From contig JAUIGN010000036.1 in NCBI GenBank assembly GCA_030430075.1, positions 1 to 64,000 of the forward strand: DNA of 64,000 bases, read 5' to 3'. Below, one piece after another: positions 1 through 8,870 of this stretch. This DNA comes from a bacterium. Lineage in GTDB: Bacteria; Planctomycetota; Planctomycetia; Pirellulales; Pirellulaceae. Position numbers and translations under genes: made by a program. Numbering within the stretch: position 1 is the stretch's first letter; each line of letters opens with the position of its first letter. Under the pieces are notes generated by a model, which saw nothing but the letters and a program-made list of their open reading frames with translations, was not told the origin of the DNA and made no database searches.

Positions 1-319
1 TCTAACGATCACCAGAATGACCAAACCTCGGAGATCAGAACGCTCGCTGCGGGGAAGACAAATTTCAACGCGTTCCAACCTATTCGAATCAAACGACTTG
101 CGAACAGCGCAACCGGCTCTAACGTAGCCACTGGGAATTGACTGTGGAAATTGTGGGGAAGACAATGAAACGGGAACCGGTTTCGGTTCCTTGCCGCCAA
201 GGGGCCGCCAAACGGGTTTCCGCCCGTGGTCCCTTGGTCTTTTTACGCGCCGATAGCGCGGTGGTGAGCGAGCGAGAATCGAGCGAAGCGCACGCGCGAT
301 GAGAAATAGAGGATTCATC
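1..319. other. Intergenic region at the left window edge
   Basis: No convincing gene is seen on either strand. The stretch holds a strong Rho-independent terminator (197-244) that would end a plus-strand transcript entering from left of the window. It also holds the ribosome binding site of the first sulfatase (AGAGGA at about 308-313). Confidence 0.6.
197..244 (+). terminator. Rho-independent terminator
   Basis: An outer stem CCAAGGG (197-203) pairs with CCCTTGG (231-237). An inner stem ACGGG/CCCGT closes around a TTTCCG loop. The outer stem is followed directly by TCTTTTT (238-244). The T-run is only on the plus strand, so it should terminate a rightward transcript from a gene left of the window. 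Confidence 0.7.
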
Positions 320-1864
320 ATGTTTCAATTCCTTGCCAAAACGCAGGCCGGTTGCCGCCGGTCATTCCCGCGTCATTTGCTACACGGAATAACTACACTG
401 GCCATTTCGGCCGTTGTGGTACTCGTTGCACAAGTAATCTGTACGCAACCCGTTAACGCCGATCAGGTCTCGCGCCCCAACATCATCTTCATCATGGCCG
501 ACGACTTGGGCTACGGTGACCTGGGCTGTTACGGTTCCGAACTGATCGCCACGCCCAACCTGGACCGAATGGCCGCCGAGGGAATTCGCTTTCGTCAATT
601 CTATGCCGGGGCAACGGTCTGTGCCCCTTCACGAAGCGTCCTGATGACCGGCCAGCACATGGGGCACACCCACGTGCGGGGAAACGCGAACACGGACATG
701 AGTGTACAAGCGTTGCGAGATCACGATGTGACGGTGGCCGAGGTGCTGCGGAAGGCGGGCTATGCCACCGGACTGTGCGGCAAGTGGGGGTTGGGGGACG
801 ATCTCCCCGGCGCGCGGCCCGGGCTGCCGGGAAACCAGGGATTTGACTTCTTCTATGGCTATCTGAACCAGGTCCATGCACACAACTACTACCCGGAATT
901 TCTCTGGAAAAACCGCAACAGGGTTTTGCTCGATAACGTCGTGCAGGGGAGCGGCAGATCGTACGGTGGATTCGAAGGCGGGTATGCGACCAGGCGCGTC
1001 GACTACAGTCACGACTTGATTGCCGAACAGGCGTTGGCATTCGTCCAGCGGCACAAGTCGGGACCGTTCTTTCTCTACCTGGCGCTCACGATTCCCCACG
1101 CCAATAACGAAGGCACGCGGGGTACGGGTAACGGCCAGGAAGTGCCCGACTACGGGGTCTACGCCGATCGTCCGTGGAGTGATCAGGACAAGGGTCAAGC
1201 GGCCATGATCACACGGATGGATCGTGATCTCGGCCGGTTGCTCGATCAGTTGAAAGACCTGGGAATCGACGAAGACACGGTCGTCATGTTTACCAGCGAC
1301 AATGGTCCGCACAACGAAGGCGGGCACTCACCCGAACGGTTTCAACCGAGCGGCCCGCTCCGCGGTATGAAGCGGGATCTCTACGAAGGCGGGATTCGAG
1401 TTCCGCTGATTGTCCGCTGGCCTGGAAAGACGCCCGCCGGCAACGTCACCGATCACGTGGGATACTTTGGCGACCTGATGGCCACGGTCGCCCAGTTGGC
1501 CGACACCGATCCCCCCGCCGAGATTGACTCCATCAGTTTTGTGCCGACGATGACGGGACATCCGGAGGAGCAACCGCGTCACGAATACCTTTATTGGGAA
1601 TTCTACGAACGGGGCGGCAGACAAGCCGTCCGCTACGGCGATTGGAAAGCCGTTCGGATGCCGATGTTCACTGGAAAAATGGAACTGTACCGGTTGAACG
1701 ACGATCTGGGCGAAGCACACGACGTCGCCGCCGATCACCCGGACATGGTGGCGAAGATCGACAAGTTGATGGCGGCAGCGCATACTCCGCATCCGAACTG
1801 GCAGCCTCGCGGCACGATCGAGAAACGCCCACCCCCGGCCGGCGATGGCAAGCCCCGCTTCTGA
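320..1864 (+). CDS. Secreted sulfatase (arylsulfatase family)
   Basis: A 514-residue sulfatase that should hydrolyse sulfate esters, probably on polysaccharides, outside the cytoplasm. The N-terminus has a long basic/hydrophobic signal sequence ending near residue 47. The metal-binding segment NIIFIMADDLGYGDLG follows. The signature C-A-P-S-R (Cys at about residue 101) is the site converted to formylglycine in the family. SDNGPH and a GGIRVPLIVRWPG block are typical of the second metal-binding half. The start at 320 is chosen over the in-frame ATG at 299 because AGAGGA lies 7 bases upstream of 320 and the signal peptide begins there. The substrate cannot be told from sequence. It is closely similar in layout to the sulfatase at 38756, so the two are likely paralogues. 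Confidence 0.93.
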   Translation: MFQFLAKTQAGCRRSFPRHLLHGITTLAISAVVVLVAQVICTQPVNADQVSRPNIIFIMADDLGYGDLGCYGSELIATPNLDRMAAEGIRFRQFYAGATVCAPSRSVLMTGQHMGHTHVRGNANTDMSVQALRDHDVTVAEVLRKAGYATGLCGKWGLGDDLPGARPGLPGNQGFDFFYGYLNQVHAHNYYPEFLWKNRNRVLLDNVVQGSGRSYGGFEGGYATRRVDYSHDLIAEQALAFVQRHKSGPFFLYLALTIPHANNEGTRGTGNGQEVPDYGVYADRPWSDQDKGQAAMITRMDRDLGRLLDQLKDLGIDEDTVVMFTSDNGPHNEGGHSPERFQPSGPLRGMKRDLYEGGIRVPLIVRWPGKTPAGNVTDHVGYFGDLMATVAQLADTDPPAEIDSISFVPTMTGHPEEQPRHEYLYWEFYERGGRQAVRYGDWKAVRMPMFTGKMELYRLNDDLGEAHDVAADHPDMVAKIDKLMAAAHTPHPNWQPRGTIEKRPPPAGDGKPRF

Positions 1865-2005
1865 GCCGCGGACCGGTCTCCGGTTGTGCGGCGAGTCCCC
1901 GGTCGTCCCGCTCGGCCGCGGTTCACGTTCTGCCCCGCCCAACTCACGGCGGTCGAAGTGTCCAGGTTCCGCCGTCAGCGGCACGGCAGAAACTGAAAGG
2001 TGAAC

Positions 2006-4462
2006 ATGCGAATGGTCTCGAAGATCGCTGTGATGATTGTCGTCGCGGTGACGGTCTCCAGCGGTTGGTCCGCGGCTGGTGCGACGGAACCACCCCAGAC
2101 GATCACTGCCCGGCTCAAGGTGACGACGCCGCTCACCCTGGCCAACGTCCCCATGGACCCGTATATCGACTTTGCCAAACTGCTTCATGAATCCGGCGCA
2201 ACGGGACACGTTGATCCGAACTCCGTCGAACTCGTCAATTTGGCCACCGGGCAACCTCACCCGTCGGCGCTGATGCGCTGGGAAGACAAAGACCGGGGGC
2301 AATTGGCCTGGGTGATTCGCCAGCCCCAGGAGGTCGACTACGAGATTCGCTTCCGCACTTCTGGATCTCGTGTGCCCTACGAGCCGGATGCTGATGTTCC
2401 CTTGATCGGCACCGGTGATCTACTGCGGTACGGCGCCGGCGTGCCCCGGCCGATCACGCTTCACTACGGGATGGCGCTGGTCGATCTTGACGAAGACGGG
2501 AAACGCGACCTGGCAGGCTGCTGGAATTACGCGTACCGTGCCGGGGACCCACCCAGCGGCATCGTCTGCTACCGAGGAATCGGCGAGCAGGCCGTGCCAG
2601 CCGCAGACGCGGCGAAGCAGGAATCGCGCCAGTCCGCCTGGCCCTTGCAGTTCGGCGAACTCCGTCGGCTTCGGTATCGGGAGTCGGCCGCCGATGAAGA
2701 ATTGAAACACGTGAAGCACGTCTACACGTCGGCCGACTTTGGAGACCTGAACGGAGATGGCCACGTCGATGTCGTCTTCACACAATCCGGGACGAAGACG
2801 GCCACCGTATTGCTCAATGCGAATCGTCCCGATGACCAGGGCCAGCCCACGTTTGTCAAGTCGGTGACGATTCCCGTCGGTGGCTGGAAGGCGGTTCGAA
2901 TCGTTGATTTGAACCAGGACGGCGCGCTCGATCTCGTCGTCGACGGCCATTGGATTCAGAATACCAATCCGGACGGCTGGCCCTTGACGGTCGCCCCGCC
3001 GGTTTCGCTCGACGCGGGGCGCGAGCCCTGTTTTGCGGATCTCGACCGCGACGGCCGGCTCGACGCCATCTGTTTGCAGGGGGGGGCAAGGCCGCAACCT
3101 GCCGGCTTCCGCGTCGCCTGGCGGCGAAGGCTGGAGACCGATCCGCCCCGGTTCGCTGCCGAACAGTTGCTATCCGGTTGCGATGCTGATTGGTGTTCCT
3201 TCGTGGCCGCCGTGCAAGACGGTTCCCGCCAGGCGCTGCTCGTACAACACGACGTGTTTCAGACCATCAGCCTTTACGAATTGCAGCCGCCGGAACCACC
3301 ACGCGGCCTGCCAGCAGCAACCGTTCCCGCACCGCCGGGCGAGCAAACCGATGCGCCCATCCGCAGGCAGGCCGTTCGTGCGAAGCAGGTCGGGTCGGCC
3401 CGTTCGCTGACCGCGGTTCTTGCACTCAGCGACCAGGCCTGGCCTTGCGTTTGCGACTGGGACGACGACGGCGACCTCGACCTGCTGGTCGGGGGCGGAT
3501 ACGGCTGGCCCCGGATCCTCATCAACGCGGGGACCAGGGCGAGACCTTCCTACGCCGAACCGTCCCGCCTGCTTGCCGCCGGCCGCCCGGTACGTTTTCT
3601 GCGTGACGAGATTCTGGGGCCGCCCCATCACTGGCACAACATGGGATACCCGTACCCCGAACTGATCGACTGGGATGGCGATGGCCGCCGCGACCTGGTC
3701 TGTGCCAATGAAACCAATCGGATCTTCTGGTTTCCCAACATCGGGACGCCGACGGCCCCCGTCTTTGGCGGCAGGAAGCAACTTCTGGTCGACGGCAACC
3801 CGGACTCGGCCGAGCATCGCCGACGGTCGGCGAAGTTGTCTCTGCAGGATACCTACCCGCGCGAAGCCGATCGGCCCTTTTTCTGGCGCACGGCGCCGGC
3901 GTTGGCAGATTGGAACGGGGACGGGCTTCCTGATTTGATCACGTTGAGTGGCGACACACGTGAGGCGACGTTGTTTCTCCAGGTGAACCAACGCGACGGC
4001 TCCCCTCGCCTCGCACGCCAGCCCGCCCTGCGGCTGACGGACGGGCGGCCCATCGACGACCGAATTGTCGCTCGTCGGTCCCACTGGACAGAAGCGTTCC
4101 GGCCCTGCGACTGGGATGGCGACGGGAGGATCGATCTGATGTATAGCCTGGCGGGTTCGCACGGCGGCATCCAGGACGGCGGCAGTATCTACTTGTTGAG
4201 GAACGCCGGCACGCGTCAGGAGCCGGTGTTTGAGCCTCCGGTGACGATGCGGTGTTTCGGAGAACCGATTCGAATCACGGCCCACGGACCGTGTGCCCGC
4301 CCCTGTGACTACGACGGCGACGGCCGCGTCGATCTGCTGGCTTGCGTGGAGTGGAGCGTTTATCCGTTCTACCGGCACGCCGCGCTGGCGATGGAGGCGC
4401 GACCCGAGTTCGTCTTCACCGGGCCCGCCAGGATGCTCGCCACAGGAAATTCGCCGCCATGA
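2006..4462 (+). CDS. Secreted FG-GAP/VCBS repeat protein
   Basis: An 818-residue exported protein with a short signal peptide (hydrophobic run about residues 5-20, ending near ATEPP). Nine calcium-binding-like repeats of the form D-x-D/N-x-D-G-x-x-D-L are visible, for example DLNGDGHVDVVF, DWDDDGDLDLLV and DYDGDGRVDLLA. This is the FG-GAP/VCBS pattern of beta-propeller proteins. The family acts in cell-surface binding or in scaffolding of secreted enzymes; no catalytic domain is recognised. Its stop overlaps the start of the next sulfatase by four bases (ATGA at 4459), so the two are probably co-translated and functionally linked. GTG at 2000 and ATG at 2012 are alternative starts; AAAGG just upstream favours the 2000-2006 area. 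Confidence 0.88.
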   Translation: MRMVSKIAVMIVVAVTVSSGWSAAGATEPPQTITARLKVTTPLTLANVPMDPYIDFAKLLHESGATGHVDPNSVELVNLATGQPHPSALMRWEDKDRGQLAWVIRQPQEVDYEIRFRTSGSRVPYEPDADVPLIGTGDLLRYGAGVPRPITLHYGMALVDLDEDGKRDLAGCWNYAYRAGDPPSGIVCYRGIGEQAVPAADAAKQESRQSAWPLQFGELRRLRYRESAADEELKHVKHVYTSADFGDLNGDGHVDVVFTQSGTKTATVLLNANRPDDQGQPTFVKSVTIPVGGWKAVRIVDLNQDGALDLVVDGHWIQNTNPDGWPLTVAPPVSLDAGREPCFADLDRDGRLDAICLQGGARPQPAGFRVAWRRRLETDPPRFAAEQLLSGCDADWCSFVAAVQDGSRQALLVQHDVFQTISLYELQPPEPPRGLPAATVPAPPGEQTDAPIRRQAVRAKQVGSARSLTAVLALSDQAWPCVCDWDDDGDLDLLVGGGYGWPRILINAGTRARPSYAEPSRLLAAGRPVRFLRDEILGPPHHWHNMGYPYPELIDWDGDGRRDLVCANETNRIFWFPNIGTPTAPVFGGRKQLLVDGNPDSAEHRRRSAKLSLQDTYPREADRPFFWRTAPALADWNGDGLPDLITLSGDTREATLFLQVNQRDGSPRLARQPALRLTDGRPIDDRIVARRSHWTEAFRPCDWDGDGRIDLMYSLAGSHGGIQDGGSIYLLRNAGTRQEPVFEPPVTMRCFGEPIRITAHGPCARPCDYDGDGRVDLLACVEWSVYPFYRHAALAMEARPEFVFTGPARMLATGNSPP

Positions 4463-5880
4463 CCGTGACGCCCCCCAATATCCTCTGGCTGTGCACCGAC
4501 CAGCAGCGGTACGACACGATTCACGCGCTTGGCAACTTGCGGATTCGCACGCCGCATCTCGATCGTCTGGTGGAACAAGGCGTGGGGTTCACACATGCCT
4601 ACTGCCAAAGTCCAGTCTGCACACCGAGCCGGGCTTCCTTCCTGACCGGTCGCTACCCGCGTACGACCCGCTGTCGACAGAATGGACAACAGATCCCGGC
4701 GGACGAAGTGACCGTCAGTCGGATGTTCGCGGATCTCGGCTACCGTTGCGGACTGGCTGGCAAGCTCCACCTGTCGTCGTGCGCAAATGGCAGAGTCGAG
4801 TCGCGAATTGAGGACGGTTACCATGACTTCCACTGGTCACACCATCCGCAACCCGATTGGCCAGAGAACGCCTACACCCAGTGGCTGGCAACGCGCGGCA
4901 AGACCTGGGACCAGTTGTACTCCGGTCCGGCCACCGACTATGTCAAGTCAGGGGTGCCGGCCGAGTTTCACCAGACCACCTGGTGCGGCGAGGTGACGTG
5001 CGAATTCATCAAGGCGAATCAAGGGCGGCCCTGGTTTTTCAGCTTCAACTGTTTTGATCCCCACCACCCGTTCGACCCGCCGCCCGAGTACCTTGCCAGG
5101 TACGACCCGGCGGAGATGCCGCTGCCGAGCACCCAGCCGGGTGAATTGGATGCCAAGACCACTTTCCAGCAACTTGATGCCGAATGGGCACATAACGAAC
5201 CGGGCGAGTTTCATACCGCCGGCATGACCGACGACGACCGGCGGCAAGTGACGGCAGCCTACTATGCGATGTGCGAGCTGATTGACGATCAGGTCGGCAG
5301 GATCATGGCGACGTTGGAGTCGACCGGACAGCGGGAGAACACGATCGTGATCTTCATGTCCGACCATGGAGAGATGCTGGGCGACCACGGGATCTACTTC
5401 AAGGGGCCCCACTTTTACGATGCGACGGTGCGCGTGCCCTTGATTCTTTCCTGGCCTCCTCGGTTTCAAAGCGGCCTGCGCGTGACCGGCTTGACCGAAC
5501 TGATCGATCTGGTGCCGACACTGCTGGACGCCTGCGGACAGCCGATTCCCAACCGCGTGCAGGGCCGGTCGCTCGTGCCGCACCTCACCGGCGACGCCGA
5601 CCCCGACCGGCATCGGGATCATGTCTTCAGCGAGTATTACAACAGTTGGACGCACAAGACAGCTTACGGCACCATGCTGCGAACCGCCGATGCGAAGATC
5701 ACCGTTTACCACGGCACAGACCAAGGTGAACTCTATGACTTGAGGTCGGACCCGGCCGAGTTTGACAACCTCTGGTTGTCTTCGAACCACGTCGAACTCA
5801 AAGCCGACCTGATGCAGCGGTGCTTTGCTGCCAGCATTTTCGGCTTGGATCCCGAGCCGCCCCGGCTGGGACCATTCTGA
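4459..5880 (+). CDS. Sulfatase without an obvious signal peptide
   Basis: A 473-residue sulfatase. The N-terminus goes straight into the first metal-binding strand (PPNILWLCTDQQ), so there is no signal peptide and the enzyme would be cytoplasmic unless exported another way. The formylglycine signature is C-T-P-S-R with Cys54. A MSDHGEMLGDHG block and a late VPLILSWP segment complete the fold. The sequence resembles the choline-sulfatase/iduronate-2-sulfatase-like branch, but the substrate is not determined. The start ATG overlaps the stop of the FG-GAP gene (ATGA at 4459-4462). Longer upstream in-frame starts lie inside that gene and are rejected. Confidence 0.9.
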   Translation: MTVTPPNILWLCTDQQRYDTIHALGNLRIRTPHLDRLVEQGVGFTHAYCQSPVCTPSRASFLTGRYPRTTRCRQNGQQIPADEVTVSRMFADLGYRCGLAGKLHLSSCANGRVESRIEDGYHDFHWSHHPQPDWPENAYTQWLATRGKTWDQLYSGPATDYVKSGVPAEFHQTTWCGEVTCEFIKANQGRPWFFSFNCFDPHHPFDPPPEYLARYDPAEMPLPSTQPGELDAKTTFQQLDAEWAHNEPGEFHTAGMTDDDRRQVTAAYYAMCELIDDQVGRIMATLESTGQRENTIVIFMSDHGEMLGDHGIYFKGPHFYDATVRVPLILSWPPRFQSGLRVTGLTELIDLVPTLLDACGQPIPNRVQGRSLVPHLTGDADPDRHRDHVFSEYYNSWTHKTAYGTMLRTADAKITVYHGTDQGELYDLRSDPAEFDNLWLSSNHVELKADLMQRCFAASIFGLDPEPPRLGPF

Positions 5881-5889
5881 CGTCCTGCC

Positions 5890-5923
5890 AGGCCCGTGTC
5901 CGTTGCAGGCCCGTGTCCGTTGT
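5890..5923. repeat. 17-bp direct tandem repeat (2 copies)
   Basis: Two adjacent copies of AGGCCCGTGTCCGTTG(C/T) lie just after the sulfatase stop. They immediately precede the palindrome at 5926. Confidence 0.7.
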
Positions 5924-5925
5924 AG

Positions 5926-5942
5926 GTCATGCTGTGCATGAC
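5926..5942. repeat. Dispersed palindrome GTCATGC-TGT-GCATGAC, copy 1
   Basis: A perfect 7-bp inverted repeat around a 3-bp loop, between two convergent sulfatase genes. Identical 17-bp copies sit here and at 35996-36012, and a one-mismatch copy at 38138-38154. A related palindrome with another loop is at 40399-40415. This looks like a REP-type intergenic repeat family. Confidence 0.7.
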
Positions 5943-5981
5943 GTCATGACGGGTCGTATCGAGCCGTTTCGCAGACGGAAC

Positions 5982-7478
5982 TTATCGATTCCGCAGGGGA
6001 CGGTAATCGGGGTGCCCCTCGGGAGCCACCAGCCGCCGGGCCTTCGAGCGACCGCCTTTCCAGATATCGTATTGGGGATCCGCGTACTCGGCGAAGAAGG
6101 AGTCCAGTTCCGTCGCCATCTTCCGCTGGATCTCCGCCTGTGCGGGCTGGCCAAACAGGTTGAACCGTTCCTGCGGGTCGTTCACCATATCGTAGAGCTC
6201 TGACGGCCCGGTCGGCTCGCGTCGGGCGACATACTTCCAGTTTTCCGTGCGCAGCGAGCGACAGCCTTCCATTTCGTAGACCATCCTGGTTTCCCAATCG
6301 ATTGCTTGACCCTGGAAGACGCCGGCGTAACTGCGGCCCGATGGCTGGGGCTGCCGAGGGATCCGCGATTGCAGACCCAGGTGGGTCAGCAGGCTGGGCA
6401 GGAAGTCGGTGTTGCTGACCAGGATGTCCGTGGTGCCGGGCTGGATCGCGCGCGGATGGTGAAAGATCAGGGGGACCTGCATCATCAGGTCATGTGCCGC
6501 GATGGGACGCGTGTGGTCGCCCATGCCAAAGAAACCGTTCTGTCCGCCCATCCAACCTTGATCGCCCGCGAAAATGACGACCGTGTTGTCCGTCAATCCA
6601 TGGGCTTCCAGTGCTGCCATTACCTCGCCGACGCCGTCATCAACCGCGCTCACCTCTGCGGCAACCCTGCGGATGCTTGTCAGGTTGTTGTGATAGGCCT
6701 TGTTGTTGTATTGCCACGGATGGATTGTGTCACGTGGAAACGAGAGCAGCGGCTTGTCCGCATAGTAGGCCGCATGGCGGTTACGCGCCTCGCGCAGCAA
6801 TAGCGGTCCCAGGCAATAGGGACCGTTGTATGCCAGGTACAGAAAGAACGGTTTCTCGCCGCCTTGGTTGGCGTTGATGAATTCGACCGCATGATCGGTC
6901 CAAAGATCCGTCATGTATTTGGGCGTTGGTTTGACTTCGCCATGTTCGATGATGGGATCCTCATAGAAATTGCTGGTGCTTCCCCGGACCATGGTGATCC
7001 ATTTGGAAAACCCGTCGTGCGGCGTGCGGTTCGCGCCGAGGTGCCATTTTCCGCTGAGCCCACACACATACCCTTCAGAATGCAGGATCTCCGGCAGTGT
7101 CTCGAACTCCTCCAGCGTGTAGTACGCCTCCGGACCCATCATGTACTTGTTATCGAGGAACGAATGCAGGCCGTGCTGGGAAGGCATCAGGCCGGTCAGA
7201 TAGGTCGCCCGAGTCGGCGAACAGACGGGGTTGCTACTCATCGCCCGGGTAAAACGCATGCCGCGGGCTGCCAGGCGGTCGATGTTCGGCGTCAGGATAT
7301 CCTGGTTGCCATAACAGCCAAGCGTCCAAGCGCCGTGATTGTCGGTGAGGATGAAGACGACATTGGGGCGACCTGCCGTGGCCCCTGAGGCCGATACGGC
7401 ACACCACCCTCCCGCCCAGACCGGGGCAACCAACGCCAGCAAGCCGATTCGAAGAACGTGCGCGACAGAAGGAAACAT
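5982..7478 (-). CDS. Secreted sulfatase
   Basis: A 498-residue exported sulfatase. A signal peptide covers about residues 1-33 (hydrophobic core LLALVAPVWAGG). The N-terminal metal site is PNVVFILTDNHGAWTLGCYG. The modification signature is C-S-P-T-R with Cys86, followed by ATYLTG. A GDQGWMGGQNGFFG block is the second metal-binding region. It is convergent with the sulfatase ending at 5880 and divergent from the SGNH hydrolase at 7622. These three genes together suggest a sulfated-glycan utilisation cluster, but the substrate is an inference. Confidence 0.92.
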   Translation of the reverse strand: MFPSVAHVLRIGLLALVAPVWAGGWCAVSASGATAGRPNVVFILTDNHGAWTLGCYGNQDILTPNIDRLAARGMRFTRAMSSNPVCSPTRATYLTGLMPSQHGLHSFLDNKYMMGPEAYYTLEEFETLPEILHSEGYVCGLSGKWHLGANRTPHDGFSKWITMVRGSTSNFYEDPIIEHGEVKPTPKYMTDLWTDHAVEFINANQGGEKPFFLYLAYNGPYCLGPLLLREARNRHAAYYADKPLLSFPRDTIHPWQYNNKAYHNNLTSIRRVAAEVSAVDDGVGEVMAALEAHGLTDNTVVIFAGDQGWMGGQNGFFGMGDHTRPIAAHDLMMQVPLIFHHPRAIQPGTTDILVSNTDFLPSLLTHLGLQSRIPRQPQPSGRSYAGVFQGQAIDWETRMVYEMEGCRSLRTENWKYVARREPTGPSELYDMVNDPQERFNLFGQPAQAEIQRKMATELDSFFAEYADPQYDIWKGGRSKARRLVAPEGHPDYRPLRNR

Positions 7479-7621
7479 GAGCAGCTCCAGACCAAGGCGG
7501 AATCGTTGTCAGGCCGAGTTCAGGAGGATAAGGTACAGGGGCTCGGCGCGGCAGGCAACTTGGCGCGTGACCGTGCCGTTTGACATTAGTTCGCTTGCAT
7601 TTCACCCGCGAGATGATCCTC

Positions 7622-8554
7622 ATGAAGCCGCAGAACGTGATAGTCGTGCTCTGCCTGGCCGCCTTGCTCGCGCAACGCGCCACCGCGACCGAACCGCTGA
7701 TCAAGCCAACGGATCGGGTTCTCTTTTTGGGTGACTCGATTACCCATGCCGGACACTACGTGTCGCTCGTTGAAGTGGCATTCCGGATGGCCCATCCTGG
7801 GACCGTTCCGGATATGATCAATCTGGGGTTGCCGAGCGAGACCTGCAGCGGTCTTTCCGAACCGGACCACCCCTGGCCCCGCCCGGACGTCCACGAACGG
7901 CTGGCCCGGGCGTTGACGAAGGTCAAGCCGGATGTCGTCTTTGCGTGCTACGGCATGAACGACGGCATCTATTATCCGCTTTCCGAGGAGCGGTTTGCGG
8001 CGTATCGCCGAGGTGTCAATCGGTTGATCGATGAGGTCAACGCGAGCGGCGCCAAACTGGTCCTGATGACCCCCCCAGCCTTCGATCCCCTGCCGCTCAA
8101 GAAGCAGGGAAAGCTGCGTCCCGCCGGTGCGGACAAGTATGCCTACTTTGCGATCTACGAGGACTACGACGCCGTCCTGAAAGCGTATGCCGCGTGGGTG
8201 CGCGAACAGCGCGAGCGTGTCGACCTGGTGATCGACTTGCATACGCCTGTGCTTGACTACGTCGCGGAGAAGCGCCGATCCGATCCCCAGTTCACAATGT
8301 CGCCGGACGGCGTTCACGTGAATCAGGAAGGCCACCGGGTGCTCGCCGCCGCCATCCTCGACGCACTCGGCCACGCCCCGCCGGAGCCTTCACGCGAACT
8401 CCTGAAGCTGGTCGAACAACGACAGAAGCTGCGTCATGCAGCCTGGCTGAGCCACGTCGGTCATCTCCGGCCCGGCGTCAAGCCGGGCCTGCCGATCGAC
8501 CAGGCCGAAGCCCAAGCGGCCGAGATTGACGAACAGATTGCTGCCCTGCGGTAG
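7622..8554 (+). CDS. Secreted SGNH/GDSL-family hydrolase
   Basis: A 310-residue exported esterase/lipase-fold protein. A signal peptide ends near residue 23 (ATATEP). Block I is FLGDSITHAG with the nucleophile Ser39. Block III is CYGMNDG. Block V is S-P-D-G-V-H with Asp229 and His232, completing the catalytic triad. Family members deacetylate or de-esterify carbohydrates. Lying next to several sulfatases, removal of acyl groups from a polysaccharide is a plausible role. The start at 7622 is taken because the signal peptide begins there. The in-frame ATG at 7613 is also possible, since neither has a good ribosome binding site. Confidence 0.85.
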   Translation: MKPQNVIVVLCLAALLAQRATATEPLIKPTDRVLFLGDSITHAGHYVSLVEVAFRMAHPGTVPDMINLGLPSETCSGLSEPDHPWPRPDVHERLARALTKVKPDVVFACYGMNDGIYYPLSEERFAAYRRGVNRLIDEVNASGAKLVLMTPPAFDPLPLKKQGKLRPAGADKYAYFAIYEDYDAVLKAYAAWVREQRERVDLVIDLHTPVLDYVAEKRRSDPQFTMSPDGVHVNQEGHRVLAAAILDALGHAPPEPSRELLKLVEQRQKLRHAAWLSHVGHLRPGVKPGLPIDQAEAQAAEIDEQIAALR

Positions 8555-8870
8555 TCCTGCCTCGCATCGAATGACTTTTGCTCCACAAGCCAACGAGCGA
8601 GGATGATTCATTAGCCGCGGGGCGTTAGCCCCGGTTCCGTTGATAGCAGGGCAATCCGGACGCCAGCGCGTTCCGGCTATTGACGGCTGCGCGGCAAATG
8701 AGCCTTCGGCAAGCAACGCACGGCCGTATATCTGCGGACTCCCGTTGGTCGTCCTGGTCCGTTCGCTGCGCAAGTATCAATAAGTGCGCGGCACAGTGGG
8801 CAAGTGCACCACAGACGATTGCCGTCCAGTGACTGGCACTGGATCGCCGCTGGTTCATTAATCATCCCGA
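8555..8870. other. Intergenic region with repeat element
   Basis: No gene is supported here. It holds a dispersed repeat (8601-8678) and, near the right end, a short fragment resembling the start of the same element in the opposite orientation (about 8850-8872). It separates the SGNH hydrolase from the convergent sialidase-like gene. Confidence 0.6.
8601..8678 (+). repeat. Dispersed repeat family B, copy 1
   Basis: It begins GATGATTCATTAGCC and contains the small hairpin GGGGC-GTTA-GCCCC (8619-8632), then a CGGTTCCG block and an ACGCCAGCGCGTTCCGG block. The same order of blocks is found at 24391-24469 (reverse orientation) and 54156-54226 (same orientation). The family looks like an intergenic repeat with a hairpin. 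Confidence 0.65.
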
